Source of the DNA: Candidatus Woesearchaeota archaeon
GTDB taxonomy: Archaea; Nanobdellota; Nanobdellia; Woesearchaeales; GW2011-AR4
Reading direction: 5' to 3'
Assembly (NCBI GenBank): GCA_016181305.1
Contig: JACOZN010000013.1
Coordinates: 79,691-132,627, forward strand
DNA: 52,937 nucleotides
The notes beneath the pieces are model-generated. The model did no database searches, was not told the DNA's origin, and was given only the letters and a program-made list of their open reading frames with translations. This document shows, in pieces, positions 32,118 to 39,157 of this stretch (position 1 is the first letter of the stretch; each line of letters opens with the position of its first letter). Both the position numbers and the translations under genes were made by a program.

Positions 32118-33417
32118 AGAAGAAAATTATCAACCTTATACCCAAAATTTCTACAATCCTTTCATTTGGACAAAAAACTATTCAAAGGTTAATGGTATAG
32201 TAGAAGTTCTGTTAAAATTGGAGAAAAGCAGGGTAAGGAGAAATGTCTCAATGTACGTGGTTAATCTTATCCTGAACAATGGCAAAGTAGCAGTCTCGAG
32301 AAGTAAAGGATGGTTTAACAATCACCCAAATTCTAGATGGCATACTTACAGAAGTGCAATAAAATCTCAGGATTTATTGCAAGAATTAGGATTTGTAAAG
32401 ATTAGTAGGGGTTATAGAACTGCGGGATTTAGTAAAGGGTTCAGCTCTACCCTTGAAGTGACTGATAAGTTTAAAGTGGTATTCTTAAAGGAAGACATAA
32501 AGAAAGAGATAATTAGTAGTAGATTAGAAGTTGATGTTAGTAACCTATATGACATATTAGTGGATAGTAATGGTTACAAAGGGGTAGGAAGTGATAGGGA
32601 GAAAGCCATATCTATGGATAATATAGGCAAAGAGATTACTACTGCATTACAGTCCCATTTTCTTAAAAAAGGTTTAGAAGACGCTTTAAGGAACATGTCA
32701 AAACTAAATACAGAGCTTTTCAGTAAAATTACGCTTGGTTTTGATGATGGAAGGGTAACCAACACTATTTCTAATGTTTATCTTACAAGGATATTCAAAG
32801 AAGATGGTTGTGGAAGAATTTACCAGCAATACGCTTCAAGCTACCAACAATTACCAAAAGAAGATCGAAAGCACCTAACTATCAATGGTCTAAAAACTGT
32901 TGAAGTTGATTATTCTAACCTTCATATTAATTTGTTATACCACAAAGTAGACAAGGATAATCCAGTTGAGGATTCTTATATGGCTATTGTTAAGGTATTA
33001 TTAGGAAAACCTGACCCAGAAATTAGAGAAATAATAAAATTATACATTATCATTGCAATCAACGCAAAAAATTTTCGTTCTTCTGTTAGTGCCATGAATT
33101 TAAAACATTCCAAAATGGTTAGGAAATTAAAGGAAAAAAACATTAAATTTAAAGATATTATTAATGCATTTGGTAAGGTTCATCCAGACATACAAAAGTT
33201 TCTTAATAGTAATATTAGCTTTGAATTGATGCTAAAAGACAGCACTATTCTTGAAAATGTTTTATTAAGACTCAATAAAGAGGGCATATTGGGACTCCCC
33301 TTGCATGATAGTATTATTTGCCAAAAAGGGTTTGAAAGAAGAGTTAAGGAAATTATGATAGAAGAGTATAAGAACTACACTAGACTCTCTATAACTGTTA
33401 AAATATCAGCAGAATAA
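32095..33417 (+). CDS. Candidate element replicase with family-A-polymerase-like palm motifs
   Basis: The 440-residue protein (ATG 32095 with GGAGG 9 bases before) begins with a helical, winged-helix-like region (residues ~25-125). Its second half contains KHLTINGLKTVEVDYSNLH, similar to polymerase A motif A (DYS-x-x-E/H), a Lys/Arg/Asn helix (IKLYIIIAINAKNFRSS) where motif B would be, and GLPLHDSII, similar to motif C (VHD). The same LPKE...ING...VE-DYS-LH...LPxHDS pattern occurs, as I recall, in unnamed proteins of bacterial plasmids and phages. DNA synthesis for element replication is inferred. Archaea normally lack family A polymerases. Confidence 0.5.
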   Translation: MAELFESKEENYQPYTQNFYNPFIWTKNYSKVNGIVEVLLKLEKSRVRRNVSMYVVNLILNNGKVAVSRSKGWFNNHPNSRWHTYRSAIKSQDLLQELGFVKISRGYRTAGFSKGFSSTLEVTDKFKVVFLKEDIKKEIISSRLEVDVSNLYDILVDSNGYKGVGSDREKAISMDNIGKEITTALQSHFLKKGLEDALRNMSKLNTELFSKITLGFDDGRVTNTISNVYLTRIFKEDGCGRIYQQYASSYQQLPKEDRKHLTINGLKTVEVDYSNLHINLLYHKVDKDNPVEDSYMAIVKVLLGKPDPEIREIIKLYIIIAINAKNFRSSVSAMNLKHSKMVRKLKEKNIKFKDIINAFGKVHPDIQKFLNSNISFELMLKDSTILENVLLRLNKEGILGLPLHDSIICQKGFERRVKEIMIEEYKNYTRLSITVKISAE

Positions 33418-33430
33418 AAGGTGATAAAAC

Positions 33431-33784
33431 ATGCAAGACGAACATAAATTAAACATTTACAACGAGGCTTATGCTTTAAGCTTGGATATTTACAGAAAAA
33501 TAAAGTTTCCTGACAAAGAAAAATTTGGAATGGAACAGCAAATAAGAAGGTCTTCTATGTCCGTTTCTTTAAATATTGCAGAAGCGTGTGGCAAAGATTC
33601 TCAAGCTGACTTTAAAAGATGTTTGTATATCTCTATGGGTAGTTTGAAAGAAACAGAAACACTGATAGATTTTGCCAAAGATTTAAGTTACATTTCTTCT
33701 GGACAGCACAAAGAATTTAAAGACAGAATAACTACATTAGGAAAGCAAATAAACAGCTTAATTCAAAAAATAAAGGAGGGCTAA
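33431..33784 (+). CDS. Four-helix bundle protein, 23S rRNA IVS (S23) family
   Basis: The 117-residue protein matches the S23/IVP four-helix family: LNIYNEAYALSLDIYRK, FGMEQQIRRSSMSVSLNIAE, then GSLKETETLIDFAKDL. Members are encoded in rRNA intervening sequences and on mobile elements and form pentamers; their biochemical role is unknown. It is the last gene of the element, 13 bases after the candidate replicase and about 50 bases before attR. Confidence 0.88.
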   Translation: MQDEHKLNIYNEAYALSLDIYRKIKFPDKEKFGMEQQIRRSSMSVSLNIAEACGKDSQADFKRCLYISMGSLKETETLIDFAKDLSYISSGQHKEFKDRITTLGKQINSLIQKIKEG

Positions 33785-33809
33785 CAACCAATAGCCACTA
33801 ACCAACAGC

Positions 33810-33834
33810 TTGGGTTGATTACCAATCAAACCCA
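33810..33834 (+). terminator. Inverted repeat beside attR
   Basis: TGGGTTGATT and AATCAAACCCA form an imperfect dyad (one extra A) around ACC. It ends right at the attR core. It could end transcription of the S23-family gene or be an integrase arm site. Confidence 0.4.
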
Positions 33835-33835
33835 A

Positions 33836-33851
33836 CCCCGCAGGGGCATTT
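33836..33851 (+). repeat. attR core (16 bases)
   Basis: CCCCGCAGGGGCATTT is identical to 18783-18798 and is an orphan copy of the tRNA-Arg 3' end. Its last two bases lie in the stop codon of the pirin gene on the opposite strand. Confidence 0.88.
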
Positions 33852-34557
33852 AACTCATCGGTACTTCAATTAGAAGAATTTTTGAGTCTTTTAACGTTTT
33901 TAAATTGATTTTATTTGTGATGATAATCTCAGCAGAATCACCCTTCTGTAGCTGGTATTTATCAATAGTAATCTCTCCATCAATCACAAAAACACAAATA
34001 CCATGCTTTTGGTTATGAATCTTATACACTACTCTTTTATTTTTGTCAAAATTTCCCATTAAAAAATAAGCATCTTGATGAATGTAAATCATGTCATTAT
34101 TCTTTTTTCCTGAAACAACCTCAACAAGTTCATTTTTCTTCAAATCCAGCCTTTTCTGCTCGTAGCTAGGATTTATGTTTCTTTCTTTTGTCAGAATCCA
34201 AATCTGCAGAAAATGCACTCTTTCCTTGGCTGAGTGATTGAACTCGGAATGCCTTACTCCTGTGCCAGCAGACATTCTTTGTATTTCACCAGCTTTTATT
34301 ATGTCATGATTGCCCATGCTATCACGATGCTCCAGACTTCCTTCATGAACTATAGAAACAATCTCCATGTTGTCATGGAAATGCATGCCAAACCCTTTTC
34401 CCGGCTCGACAATGTCGTCGTTAAGAACTTTTAATAAGCCAAATCCAATTCTTTTTGGATTGTAATAATCGCCAAAGCTGAACGAGTGTTTGCTGTGTAG
34501 CCAGCCAAGCTCTGTTGCACCTCTTTCCTCAGCTTTGTGGATAGTTATCCTAATCAT
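33850..34557 (-). CDS. Pirin family protein
   Basis: The 235-residue bicupin begins IRITIHKAEERGATELGWL. Metal-binding residues typical of pirins are present: GMHFHDNMEI (H-x-H), HEGSLEHRDSMG and AGTGVRHSE. Pirins bind Fe and some act as quercetin dioxygenases; the substrate here is unknown. ATG 34557 is chosen over an upstream Met because homologues start at this strand and it then follows the UBP gene by 4 bases. Its stop codon overlaps attR, so element insertion left the gene just intact. Confidence 0.9.
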   Translation of the reverse strand: MIRITIHKAEERGATELGWLHSKHSFSFGDYYNPKRIGFGLLKVLNDDIVEPGKGFGMHFHDNMEIVSIVHEGSLEHRDSMGNHDIIKAGEIQRMSAGTGVRHSEFNHSAKERVHFLQIWILTKERNINPSYEQKRLDLKKNELVEVVSGKKNNDMIYIHQDAYFLMGNFDKNKRVVYKIHNQKHGICVFVIDGEITIDKYQLQKGDSAEIIITNKINLKTLKDSKILLIEVPMS

Positions 34558-34561
34558 AGAA

Positions 34562-34810
34562 TTAGACATAAGCTTTGTCAACATAGCACCATTTCCAGTC
34601 CTGCCCGCTGATTGATTTTATTATGGGGTGCTTTGTTTTCTGGAAATGCTTTGTTGCATGCCTGTTTTTTGAGGAATCGCAGCAGCCAACATGCCCGCAT
34701 GACAAGCACAATCTTAACTCCACCCATTTGTCGCCTCTCTTTAAGCACTCTTCGCATCCGCTAGTTTTCGGCTTGACATCTTTTATTTGAGCTAAATGGC
34801 TGCATTCCAT
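34562..34810 (-). CDS. UBP-type zinc finger protein
   Basis: The 82-residue protein is a single UBP-type zinc finger: SGCEECLKRGDKWVELRLCLSCG is its core (CxxC...CxxC), followed by GCCDSS, the H-x-x-KH-x-x-x-x-KH pattern and a terminal WCYVD. In eukaryotes this domain binds the ubiquitin C-terminus. In prokaryotes it occurs as a stand-alone redox- or pirin-linked protein of unknown role. It lies between the flavin reductase and pirin genes in one operon. Confidence 0.9.
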   Translation of the reverse strand: MECSHLAQIKDVKPKTSGCEECLKRGDKWVELRLCLSCGHVGCCDSSKNRHATKHFQKTKHPIIKSISGQDWKWCYVDKAYV

Positions 34811-34816
34811 AAAAAA

Positions 34817-35380
34817 TCACTTTGCATGCTTTTCAATGATTATTTTTATCCTTTCCAATTCTTCCTGCGGTGGCTTTGGTATGTTTTCCCCAATCTTCCA
34901 GTATTTAACTTCGTGGTAAGCAAGCGGCTCTTTGCTTTTGTTTAAAGATGCTTCAATCACTTCTCCGACAAGCATCACATGGTCGCCAAGCTTAATTTCC
35001 TTGAACAACTTACACTCTAAGTTAAGTACAGCGCCTTCAACCATTAGAATATTAATTTTTTTGGCTTTATAAAACTTAAAGCTGAGCTCTTTTAAAGCAC
35101 TAACCTTGTCAACATTCTTTCCAGAACTGCCGCCTGCAACGCTTGCCAAGACATTTTGGTCGGTTGCTGCTATGCTGACTCCAAACTCTTTGGTATTTTT
35201 TATGTTTTCCAGAGTGGCTTTATTGTGGCCTATGCATACAGCCACCAAGCCAGGGCTATAGGAAACATGGTGAGTCCACTCGGCAGACATTATATTGTCG
35301 CCGTAAGGACCATTGCTTGTGACTAACCCAACATTTGTTATAAATTGTACAGTTTTTTCATCTCCCCATGGCAAATCCAT
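34817..35380 (-). CDS. Flavin reductase-like FMN-binding protein
   Basis: The 187-residue protein belongs to the flavin reductase-like split-barrel family. Features are VGLVTSNGPYGDNIMSAEW, SPGLVAVCIGHNKATLENI and FGVSIAATDQNVLASVAGG. It likely binds FMN and passes electrons from NAD(P)H to flavin or a partner. ATG 35380, one base after the nitroreductase stop, is chosen over an earlier codon inside that gene. Together with nitroreductase, UBP finger and pirin it makes a redox-stress type operon. Confidence 0.87.
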   Translation of the reverse strand: MDLPWGDEKTVQFITNVGLVTSNGPYGDNIMSAEWTHHVSYSPGLVAVCIGHNKATLENIKNTKEFGVSIAATDQNVLASVAGGSSGKNVDKVSALKELSFKFYKAKKINILMVEGAVLNLECKLFKEIKLGDHVMLVGEVIEASLNKSKEPLAYHEVKYWKIGENIPKPPQEELERIKIIIEKHAK

Positions 35381-35381
35381 T

Positions 35382-35978
35382 TTATTGCAGTACTTCAAAC
35401 ACGTCTTTATAGTCAAACCTCAGCTTTTGCTTTTGCTTGTCTGCAGCATATCCTATCGGGCACAAGGCTGTCGGGACCAAATTCTTCGGAAGCTTAAGAA
35501 TTCTTGCATATTCTTTTGGATCAAAGCCTTCCATCGGGCACGAGTCAAATCCAAGCGCCTTTGCGCCATTAAGGGCGTTTCCCAAAGCAAGGTAAACCTG
35601 CCTTTGCGCCCATGAAAGCTTTTGCTCTTCACTCAGGCTTTTATCAAAGCCCCGCATAATGTCTATGTATGCAGTGCTTGCTCCAGCTTTATTCATCAGC
35701 TTCTCAAGCTTATCTATATTGCCGGCAATGTCCTTGTTTGCGCAGAAAACCAGCAGATGTGAGCAGGATTCTATCTGCTTTTGATTCATTGACACAGGAG
35801 TCAGTTTTTCTTTAAGCTTCGCATCTGTTATTACTTTTATCGCCCAAGGCTGTATGTTGAAAGAGGAAGGTGAATACCTTATAATCTCCAGCAGCTCATT
35901 GACTTTGGATTCCGGCAGTTTTCTTCCGTCAAACAGCTTTGTTGCGTACCTTTCCATTACTATGTCCATGAAATTCAT
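35382..35978 (-). CDS. Nitroreductase family FMN enzyme
   Basis: The 198-residue oxidoreductase has the nitroreductase fold: ERYATKLFDGRKL at the start, the SPSSFNIQPWAIKVI FMN-binding loop, and the GFDSCPMEGFDP and PIGYAADKQ segments. It resembles NfsB/YfkO-type NAD(P)H reductases, so quinones or nitro compounds are possible substrates. ATG 35978 has AAGGTGG before it. It opens the four-gene operon down to pirin. Confidence 0.9.
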   Translation of the reverse strand: MNFMDIVMERYATKLFDGRKLPESKVNELLEIIRYSPSSFNIQPWAIKVITDAKLKEKLTPVSMNQKQIESCSHLLVFCANKDIAGNIDKLEKLMNKAGASTAYIDIMRGFDKSLSEEQKLSWAQRQVYLALGNALNGAKALGFDSCPMEGFDPKEYARILKLPKNLVPTALCPIGYAADKQKQKLRFDYKDVFEVLQ

Positions 35979-36019
35979 CAAACCACCTTTTTAATAATAA
36001 AACACAATAAAATAAAAAT

Positions 36020-36157
36020 TTATTCTTTTTGCAGCTCTTTAAGCCTTTCCCCTACGCCTTTTGCCTCTTTTTCAAGGGAGTCCTTGTATTCTTTCAGCAT
36101 CTCTATCTTCTCTTCCCTTGTAAAGAAGCTTCTTGCGCTTCCACATCCGCATTCCAT
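36020..36157 (-). CDS. Small protein (45 aa) with N-terminal CGC motif
   Basis: The 45-residue product starts MECGCGSAR, followed by a charged coiled-coil helix (FFTREEKIEMLKEYKDSLEK). GAGGTGA stands before the ATG. It lies immediately upstream of the nitroreductase operon and is divergent from the PadR-type regulator, with which it shares the operator region. The Cys-Gly-Cys start suggests metal or redox sensing; this is a guess. Confidence 0.7.
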   Translation of the reverse strand: MECGCGSARSFFTREEKIEMLKEYKDSLEKEAKGVGERLKELQKE

Positions 36158-36172
36158 TTTTTCACCTCAGAT

Positions 36173-36190
36173 ATATCGGTTATACGATAT
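36173..36190. promoter_or_regulatory. Palindromic operator 1 (PadR-type regulator)
   Basis: ATATCG-N6-CGATAT is a perfect dyad. It lies between the divergent small gene and the PadR gene, near the promoter of the former. Its centre is 42 bases from operator 2, about four DNA turns. Confidence 0.7.
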
Positions 36191-36215
36191 GAGAAGCGCA
36201 GCTTGTATTTAAATG

Positions 36216-36231
36216 TATCGGTTTTGCGATA
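36216..36231. promoter_or_regulatory. Palindromic operator 2 (PadR-type regulator)
   Basis: TATCG-N6-CGATA repeats the dyad of operator 1 (shared TATCGGTT...CGATA). It sits just before the AAATATAAATACC TATA region of the padR gene, so binding would block its own transcription. Confidence 0.7.
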
Positions 36232-36271
36232 TTTAGAAAAATATAAATACCAGCCAGTTAATCCTTACAAT

Positions 36272-36580
36272 ATGAAGGAATGCTGCGAGATGAAGGGTTT
36301 TCTGAGCTTTATAGTGCTGAAGCTGATAAGCAAAAAGCAAATGTCAGGAGATGATATAAGGAAAGAGCTTGCCAAAAGGAGAGGCTCAAAACCCAGCCCC
36401 GGGACAGTTTACCCCGTTCTCAAGTCACTCAGCAAAAGCGGCTTTATAAAGGAAGTCAAAGACGGCGGAAAAACAAAAATGTACAAGCTCACAAAGAAAG
36501 GCAGGGAAGAAGTGAAACTGGCAACAAGAAAATTTTGCACCATATTTTACGACATGAAAGAGGAATTTAGAAGAAGTTAA
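36272..36580 (+). CDS. PadR-family transcriptional regulator
   Basis: The 102-residue winged-helix protein has the PadR pattern: LSFIVLKLISKKQMSGDDI, KPSPGTVYPVLKSLSKSGFI, the KMYKLTKKGREEV wing and a dimerisation helix. It begins KECCEMKG, with two adjacent Cys that could sense metals or oxidants. ATG 36272 follows a TATA box at proper distance. Two matching dyads upstream suggest control of itself and of the divergent 45-aa gene and nitroreductase operon. Confidence 0.88.
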   Translation: MKECCEMKGFLSFIVLKLISKKQMSGDDIRKELAKRRGSKPSPGTVYPVLKSLSKSGFIKEVKDGGKTKMYKLTKKGREEVKLATRKFCTIFYDMKEEFRRS

Positions 36581-36620
36581 ATAATAACTTTTAAATGGGC
36601 TCTTAACTTTCTTTCTTAAA

Positions 36621-37280
36621 ATGCAAAAATACAGGCTAGTGTGCTTTGACGTTGACGGGACTTTGATAGACAATCTTACATTCTCATGGCAGATTTTCCA
36701 TGACTACTTCCAGACAGACAGGCACAAAAGGGAAGACGCAAAAAAGAAGTTCTTTAACGGGGAAATAACCTATAGGCAGTGGGCGGAGCATGACATCGGG
36801 CTTTGGCGCGAGAGAAACGCAAAAAGAGGGGATTTTTTCAAGGCGATGAGCCACCTGAAGCTCATGGAAGGCGCCATTGAAACGCTAAATGCACTGAAAA
36901 AAAGCAAAATGAAGCTTGCAGTAATTTCGGGCTCATTTAACATCTTGCTGGAAAAATTCATCCCAAACTATGAAGAGATTTTTGACGACGTTTTTTTAAG
37001 CAGGATTTATTTTGATGAGAAAGGCAGTATAAGCAGGGTTGATGCAACGGAATTTGACATGGACGGAAAAGCCATTGCATTAAGAAAAATTGCAGAAAGG
37101 GAGAATATAAGCCTGAAGCAATGCGTTTTTGTGGGAGACTACCTGAATGACCTGAAGATAATGAGAGAGGCAGGGCTGGCAATAGCGTTCAACTGCAATT
37201 ATGACGAAGTCAGGAAAGCCGCTGACGTTGTCATCGGGAAAAAGGACTTGAGGGAGATTTTGAGTCATATTTTTGTTTAA
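36621..37280 (+). CDS. HAD-superfamily phosphatase (SerB-like)
   Basis: The 219-residue protein has HAD motif I FDVDGTLID (D10, D12), motif II in LAVISGSF, a Lys in the GKAIALRKIA region, and motif IV VGDYLNDLKIM. The cap is alpha-helical and inserted after motif I, as in phosphoserine phosphatase. The substrate is a small phosphate ester, perhaps phosphoserine. TATA-like TTTTAAAT lies 25-30 bases before the ATG. Its 3' end overlaps the deoxyhypusine synthase gene by 50 bases tail to tail. Confidence 0.85.
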   Translation: MQKYRLVCFDVDGTLIDNLTFSWQIFHDYFQTDRHKREDAKKKFFNGEITYRQWAEHDIGLWRERNAKRGDFFKAMSHLKLMEGAIETLNALKKSKMKLAVISGSFNILLEKFIPNYEEIFDDVFLSRIYFDEKGSISRVDATEFDMDGKAIALRKIAERENISLKQCVFVGDYLNDLKIMREAGLAIAFNCNYDEVRKAADVVIGKKDLREILSHIFV

Positions 37281-38190
37281 TTCTTTCCCTCAAAGCAGCA
37301 TAAATTATCGGCATTGCAATCGTCGCATCGCAGATTAAGTCAACAAAATTTGCCTTTGGATTCATTTTGCCCCATGAAATGCCTTCCCTTAATTCAGCCC
37401 CTGAAGAGCCGCCGGGCTCGGGCCTGTCCATCGTGACCTGCACGCCGTAAGAAGCTGACTTTGGAGCAAGCTGCATTGCCTGCTGTATGTAGTTTTTAGG
37501 CACACCCCCTCCAAAATAAATCACTCCGCATTTTTTTGCAGTCCATGCAATGTCCATGATTTCCTTCAAGTCTTCAAAAGCCCTCACATCGACATTTTTG
37601 CCTTTTGCAAGCTGCCCCCACATCATCAACCCAATTCCCGAATCAGAAATGGCAGGGCAGAAAATGGGTATTTTGTTTTCATAGCACGCTTTCAGTATGG
37701 ATTTTTTTGGAGTCAATCTGCCAATTTCCCACAAAAAGTCCTTGATTGACTTTTTGCCCTTCAAACTGTCAAAATTATGCGCAATAAAGTCTTCCATGCC
37801 CTCGTAAATCTTGTTTGGCATGTAAGACTCGTAAACCCTGTCAAAGCCTTTTTTGTAAAGCTCTGCATCATCTATATTTGCTGTGCCCTGATAGTGCCTG
37901 TAGCCAAGAGCCTCTCCCAAATCATGTGTCAAAGTAGCGCCTGTTGCCACAACAGCATCAACCCATTTGCTTTCTATCATATCAATAATTATTTCCCTCA
38001 TGCCTCCGGGAACAAGAGGGCCCGCTAATCCAATAAAAACCCTGCAGTACCTGTCCTTAATCATCGCTTCGCAAATTGAAACAGCTTTTCCAAGCCTTCC
38101 TGAGCCTAAAACACCGGCTAAATCCATCTGCCTGACTAGTTCATTCACTCTCATTCCATTTTTTATTTTTATATGGCTGACTGGCTTCAT
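37231..38190 (-). CDS. dys: Deoxyhypusine synthase
   Basis: The 319-residue enzyme uses NAD and spermidine to attach an aminobutyl group to a lysine of aIF5A, the first step of hypusine formation in archaea and eukaryotes. Conserved pieces are LAGVLGSGRLGKAV, VATGATLTHDLGEALG, CPAISDSGIGL, YFGGGVPKNYIQQA, and SGAELREGISWGKM, which holds the catalytic Lys. Length is close to the family norm of about 310-330. The 50-base convergent overlap with the HAD gene means the last ~16 residues are encoded antisense to it. Confidence 0.93.
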   Translation of the reverse strand: MKPVSHIKIKNGMRVNELVRQMDLAGVLGSGRLGKAVSICEAMIKDRYCRVFIGLAGPLVPGGMREIIIDMIESKWVDAVVATGATLTHDLGEALGYRHYQGTANIDDAELYKKGFDRVYESYMPNKIYEGMEDFIAHNFDSLKGKKSIKDFLWEIGRLTPKKSILKACYENKIPIFCPAISDSGIGLMMWGQLAKGKNVDVRAFEDLKEIMDIAWTAKKCGVIYFGGGVPKNYIQQAMQLAPKSASYGVQVTMDRPEPGGSSGAELREGISWGKMNPKANFVDLICDATIAMPIIYAALRERIKQKYDSKSPSSPFSR

Positions 38191-38329
38191 TTTTATTGGT
38201 TTAGCCCTGGTAAATAAAATAACTTAAATTAAGAATAATCCGGCTTTATACTCCCCTGCCCCTGACAGTATCCATATTGCCCGGTAAACACAATAATTAT
38301 TTAAATCTATTGAAAATTAATTGTTAAAA

Positions 38330-39112
38330 ATGAGCCTGTTAGTTGATGTGCATTCCCATCTGGACCACCCTTTATTAGCCGATAAAATAGACGAAATTAT
38401 TCAAAGAGCAAAAAATGCGGGCTTAAGGCACATAATAACCAATGGCATCAATCCTGAGACGAACAGGAAATGCCTTGAATTGTCAAAAAAATATGAAATT
38501 GTCAAATGCGCAATGGGGCTTTATCCAAGGGACGCCTTGAAGAAAGAGATAGAAAGCGGGGATTACCCATTAAAAAATGCCGATTTTGATGTTGACGAGG
38601 AAATAAGCTTCATAAGAAAAAACAAAAATAATATCATAGCAATAAGCGAGGTTGGCCTGGACTTTGTCAATGGCGAAAGCAAGGGGCAGATTGAGGATTT
38701 CTGGAAGATGGTTAATCTTGCAGAGGAATTAAGAAAGCCGATAGTGGTGCATTCAAGAAATGCAGAGCATAAATGCATAGAAATTCTTGAAAGCTCAAAA
38801 CTGAAAAAAATAGTCATGCACTGCTTTTCCGGCAGAAAATCGCTTGTCAACAGGATAATCGACAACAACTGGGCTTTGACGGTGCCTACAATTGTAGTCA
38901 GAAGCCAGCAGTTCCAGGACATTGCACGAAACGCTCCCATAACCCAGCTTTTTTGCGAGACTGACAGCCCATATTTGGGCCCTTACAAGGGGCAGTGGAA
39001 TGAGCCTGCCTATGTTACCGAGAGCTACAGCAAGATAGCCGGGATAAAGCAGATGGAAATAAATGAAGTCATAAACAGCATTTATATGAACTGGCAGAAT
39101 GTTTTTGAATAA
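38330..39112 (+). CDS. TatD-family metal-dependent hydrolase
   Basis: The 260-residue TIM-barrel enzyme has the TatD metal ligands: DVHSHLDH at the start, ISEVGLDF, VVHSRNAEHK, MHCFSG and CETDSPYLGP. TatD proteins are 3'-exonucleases or DNases with two metal ions. ATG 38330 is preferred to TTG 38321. A TATA-like TTATTTAAATC precedes it by about 25 bases. Confidence 0.9.
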   Translation: MSLLVDVHSHLDHPLLADKIDEIIQRAKNAGLRHIITNGINPETNRKCLELSKKYEIVKCAMGLYPRDALKKEIESGDYPLKNADFDVDEEISFIRKNKNNIIAISEVGLDFVNGESKGQIEDFWKMVNLAEELRKPIVVHSRNAEHKCIEILESSKLKKIVMHCFSGRKSLVNRIIDNNWALTVPTIVVRSQQFQDIARNAPITQLFCETDSPYLGPYKGQWNEPAYVTESYSKIAGIKQMEINEVINSIYMNWQNVFE

Positions 39113-39157
39113 GACAAATCGCTATGTTTAAATATTCTTATTAAAACGTTTTAAATC

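Larger units (their letters stand above)
18783..33851 (+). mobile_element. Integrated element of ~15.05 kb in tRNA-Arg
   Basis: The element is bounded by a perfect 16-base direct repeat (CCCCGCAGGGGCATTT) at 18783-18798 and 33836-33851. The left copy completes the tRNA-Arg 3' end. A tyrosine recombinase lies just inside the left end. Internal DNA is clearly AT-richer than the flanks, and gene content is accessory: candidate replicase, HEPN-like proteins, channel, small membrane proteins, zinc fingers. No capsid or terminase gene is recognised, so it is more likely an integrated plasmid or conjugative-type relic than a virus. Before integration, tRNA-Arg would have been followed directly by the 3' end of the pirin gene. 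Confidence 0.87.
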
